NCBI GenBank assembly: GCA_023411225.1
Contig: JAEYPA010000008.1
Location: forward strand, 1-9,018
Reading direction: 5' to 3'
Length of the DNA: 9,018 bases
DNA from: Bacillota bacterium
GTDB taxonomy: Bacteria; Bacillota; Clostridia; Lachnospirales; Lachnospiraceae
This document shows, piece by piece, positions 7,356 through 9,018 of this stretch. The notes beneath the pieces were generated by a model. That model was not told the origin of the DNA and made no database searches. It saw nothing but the letters and a program-made list of their open reading frames with translations. The number at the start of each line of letters is the position of its first letter. The first letter of the stretch is position 1. The position numbers and the translations under genes were made by a program.

Positions 7356-7367
7356 CGTCGTCTTGTT
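7349..7367. repeat. Perfect palindrome at the element end
   Basis: AACAAGAC / GTCTTGTT arms around GTC (one continuous odd palindrome). It overlaps the direct repeat. It could be a recombinase recognition site or a hairpin. T-residues follow on the + strand, but no + strand gene precedes it. Confidence 0.5.
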
Positions 7368-7373
7368 TTACTA

Positions 7374-7621
7374 TGATTGGCCTTTCCATTCCCCAAATCC
7401 TTATGGCAGACAAACCTCCCATATCATACGGGATCACCTGTACTGCAGGGTCCTTAATTCCTTCGTTCTGCTTATCCATAAAGGGGCGTCATGATGCTCC
7501 TAGGCTGAGTCTATGCTCTGATGGTGAAAAATCTGACTACGGCTCTCTATGTTACTTCTATTGCTCTGTTTCCTTCAGCACCTTGCGGTGGACGTCTTCC
7601 TGAATTCTACAGTTTTCTTTC
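7374..7621 (-). ncRNA. Candidate bridge RNA region of the IS110 element
   Basis: Non-coding stretch directly after the transposase stop on the same strand, where IS1111-type elements encode their bridge RNA. Read on the minus strand it folds locally. CACC-GCAA-GGTG (7579-7590) is a GNRA tetraloop hairpin, closed further by TTCAG...CTGAA (7574-7604) with a 9-nt one-sided bulge. CCTG/CAGG (7437-7449) and a CCCGTA/TATGGG stem with one G-U pair (7418-7432) follow. Between them lies a segment containing TAGGAGCAT (minus strand of 7494-7502), identical to the DNA next to the element's other end. RNA ends and promoter are not determined. Confidence 0.45.
7494..7502 (-). repeat. Nine-base match to the far flank: possible target-guide segment
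   Basis: ATGCTCCTA here recurs at 9010-9018, immediately outside the presumed element end. A partial third copy ATGCTCTGA begins at 7513. In bridge RNAs, loop segments pair with target or donor DNA, so this is a candidate guide. Confidence 0.4.
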
Positions 7622-8899
7622 TTACGCTACTGCCGGCTGTCTATGAATATCAGACATCATCTTCTGAGCATCATAGGGTACACCTTTAGTTAATATCGCG
7701 TAGAAAATTCGTATCAGCTTACAGCTGATCGCTATCACTGATTGCTTCTTTTTCAGCGGATTATTCGCTCTGGTGGTGTAATACTCATGCAACGCATGGA
7801 ACTCCGGGTTTTTAGCCACTAACGGAATCGCAGCATTGAACAGTACAGCTCGTAGCTTACTTCGACCTCGTTTACTTATGGTCGTCTGTCCCTTATGCTT
7901 TCCCGAACTATTCTCCCGTAAGGAGAGTCCTGCAAGCTTTTGTATCTGTCTTGGTGATTCGAAACGCCTCACATCACCAACCTCCGCCAGAAATCCGGCA
8001 ACCGTGATTATTCCTATACCTTTGATGGCAAGCATCTGCTCGCTTTCGGGTATCTCTTTACACAAACTTTCTATCTCATCCATAATGGATTCAAGCTGTG
8101 CCATCTTGTACTCATAATCCTGAAGCAGTAACTTCATTTCATACTCAGCAGCTGAAGAGCCTTTCTTTAAGCCAATACTACGCTTTGCTGTTTCACACAG
8201 GGTCGTTGCCCTTTTCATTCCAACAGCTCTGAGCTTCGCATTACGCCAGATTTGATTGATTTTCTCAACTCCAAGTGAAAGGATTGCTTCCGGAGTGCAT
8301 GCCACCTTTAAGAGCAACATGCTGCTTTGTGCTTCATAATCCCCAAACACATCTGTATATTCAGGGAAATATATGGCGAACCATCTGGCAAATCTGTTTT
8401 TGATCTGGGTAAGTTCCCTGATTACTCTCTTTCGATTGGCCACCATAATTCTTAAATCAGCATACACACCATCCGGTGTATATGACGCAGAGTATCGTCC
8501 TTCAATAACCAGCTTTGCGATTACCTTAGGATCCTTGTTATCATTCTTACTTTGGCTGTTATCATCCAGTTCCTTGGTCTGCTTTACCGCATAAGGGTTA
8601 ACCATAACCAGGAGGATGCTCTCATCCTCAAGATAAGCGCCAAGATCAAACCAGTAATGACCTGTTGGTTCGATACCTACAATCACATCTGACTTCTTGT
8701 ACTTGTCCTGTAACCACTGCATCCAGTTTTTGAAGTTCTCAAAACCTTCTCGACTGTTGCTAAATTTAAAGACCTTCCCAAGTTCGATGCCTCGCCAGTC
8801 AAAAGCTCTGGCATACTGTGTAGTGCTTCCGATATCAATTCCAACTACCAAAGTTGATTCTTTTACTTGCTTGATTTTCTCATTTTGTTTACAATTCAT
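7622..8899 (-). CDS. IS110-family transposase (DEDD/serine recombinase)
   Basis: 425 residues from ATG 8899, full length for the family. The N-terminal RuvC-like DEDD domain shows D22 (VGIDIGS), E77 (VGIEPTGHYW), and D120 with D123 (KNDNKD). A helical, coiled-coil-prone middle section follows. The C-terminal Transposase_20 domain carries LAIKGIGIITVAGFLAEVGD, then ENSSGKHKG with the presumed nucleophile S331 or S332, and RGRSKLR. The enzyme moves the element through a circular intermediate guided by a bridge RNA (known for the family). A longer in-frame reading to 8950 is rejected: AAAAGGAG (8910-8917) lies 10 nt before 8899, and the promoter would start transcription near 8949. All catalytic residues are present, so it should be active. 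Product identity is firm. Confidence 0.95.
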   Translation of the reverse strand: MNCKQNEKIKQVKESTLVVGIDIGSTTQYARAFDWRGIELGKVFKFSNSREGFENFKNWMQWLQDKYKKSDVIVGIEPTGHYWFDLGAYLEDESILLVMVNPYAVKQTKELDDNSQSKNDNKDPKVIAKLVIEGRYSASYTPDGVYADLRIMVANRKRVIRELTQIKNRFARWFAIYFPEYTDVFGDYEAQSSMLLLKVACTPEAILSLGVEKINQIWRNAKLRAVGMKRATTLCETAKRSIGLKKGSSAAEYEMKLLLQDYEYKMAQLESIMDEIESLCKEIPESEQMLAIKGIGIITVAGFLAEVGDVRRFESPRQIQKLAGLSLRENSSGKHKGQTTISKRGRSKLRAVLFNAAIPLVAKNPEFHALHEYYTTRANNPLKKKQSVIAISCKLIRIFYAILTKGVPYDAQKMMSDIHRQPAVA

Positions 8900-8955
8900 A
8901 TGTGGGTGTCTCCTTTTGAACGATGATTTTATTAACCTGCCAGTTAACAATCATT

Positions 8956-8984
8956 ATTCTATGGGTGACACTCATTTTTTGCAA
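8956..8984 (-). promoter_or_regulatory. Transposase promoter
   Basis: On the minus strand TTGCAA (8979-8984) and TAGAAT (8956-8961) are separated by exactly 17 nt, matching a sigma-A promoter at 4/6 and 5/6 positions. The predicted start near 8949 leaves a ~50-nt leader. It lies wholly inside the element. Confidence 0.6.
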
Positions 8985-8998
8985 ACCCGTAATTTGTT

Positions 8999-9009
8999 AC
9001 TTAACAGGA
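8999..9009 (+). repeat. Direct repeat, right copy, at the insertion sequence end
   Basis: ACTTAACAGGA, 10 of 11 bases identical to 7345-7355. It marks the presumed end upstream of the transposase. The 9 bases that follow to the window edge are taken as target flank. Confidence 0.5.
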
Positions 9010-9018
9010 ATGCTCCTA

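Larger units (their letters stand above)
7345..9009 (-). mobile_element. IS110-superfamily insertion sequence (IS1111-like layout), about 1.65 kb
   Basis: Contains an intact IS110-type transposase, a ~100-nt leader with promoter, and ~270 nt of structured non-coding DNA after the transposase stop. The outer limits are inferred from a near-perfect 11-nt direct repeat, ACTTAACAAGA at 7345-7355 and ACTTAACAGGA at 8999-9009. It probably includes the short core shared by target and element that IS110-type recombination leaves at both ends. No long terminal inverted repeats are seen, as expected for the family. Long 3' rather than 5' non-coding DNA favours the IS1111 subgroup. Exact ends may differ by some tens of bases. 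The element is the least AT-rich part of the window, consistent with recent arrival. Confidence 0.7.

Noticed and set aside
7349..7370. Palindrome as a + strand terminator
   Set aside because: No + strand gene precedes it, and the T-run is short. An element-end role is more plausible.
7373..7603. A 76-codon + strand open frame in the element's non-coding region
   Set aside because: It has no ribosome site and no protein-like pattern, and it lies antisense to the structured RNA candidate.
8900..8950. N-terminal extension of the transposase to 8950
   Set aside because: The ribosome site and promoter place the start at 8899, and the extension is Arg/Lys-rich and family-atypical.
1..9018. CRISPR array, tRNA, rRNA, riboswitch or prophage structural genes
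   Set aside because: No regularly spaced repeats, cloverleaf, rRNA signature or phage morphogenesis gene was seen. The DUF5131 protein alone does not make a prophage.

Overview
The window looks like accessory DNA from a low-GC Firmicute, most likely a clostridium of the Lachnospiraceae type. Support comes from strong AGGAGG-type ribosome sites, AT-rich codon use, a TTG start, a clostridial membrane regulator of the DUF4179 kind and an IS110-superfamily element. The assignment is inferred from gene content; no rRNA or tRNA is present.

Region 1 (2-4657, + strand) is a tightly packed four-gene operon, visibly more AT-rich than the rest and cut at its 5' end by the window edge. In order it encodes a phosphoribosyltransferase-fold protein (partial), a 645-residue ORC/CDC6-like P-loop ATPase, a 304-residue protein of unrecognised family, and a small adenine-type DNA methyltransferase whose C-terminal half resembles a type I specificity (TRD) domain. 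Joints are an 8-nt overlap, a 4-nt ATGA overlap and a 21-nt gap with a good Shine-Dalgarno. This resembles a prokaryotic conflict (defence) system: a nucleotide-binding or -modifying enzyme, a DNA-engaging ATPase and a modification enzyme that could mark self. No nuclease is visible. It is the best candidate for an undescribed system here.

Region 2 (4658-4914) is a non-coding gap with an AT-rich hairpin and a strong GC-stem terminator between convergent genes.

Region 3 (4915-7201, - strand) holds a DUF5131 (phage Gp37/Gp68-like) three-cysteine protein and, upstream of it, a single-pass membrane protein resembling DUF4179/anti-sigma proteins. The usual sigma-factor partner is not seen upstream; an insertion sequence lies there instead.

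Region 4 (about 7345-9009, - strand) is an IS110-family element with an intact DEDD/serine transposase. It has a short leader with a recognisable promoter and an unusually long (about 270 nt) structured non-coding stretch after the transposase. That arrangement fits the IS1111-type subgroup, where the bridge RNA is encoded downstream of the transposase. A 9-nt match links this stretch to the DNA just outside the element's other end, as a target-guide segment would.
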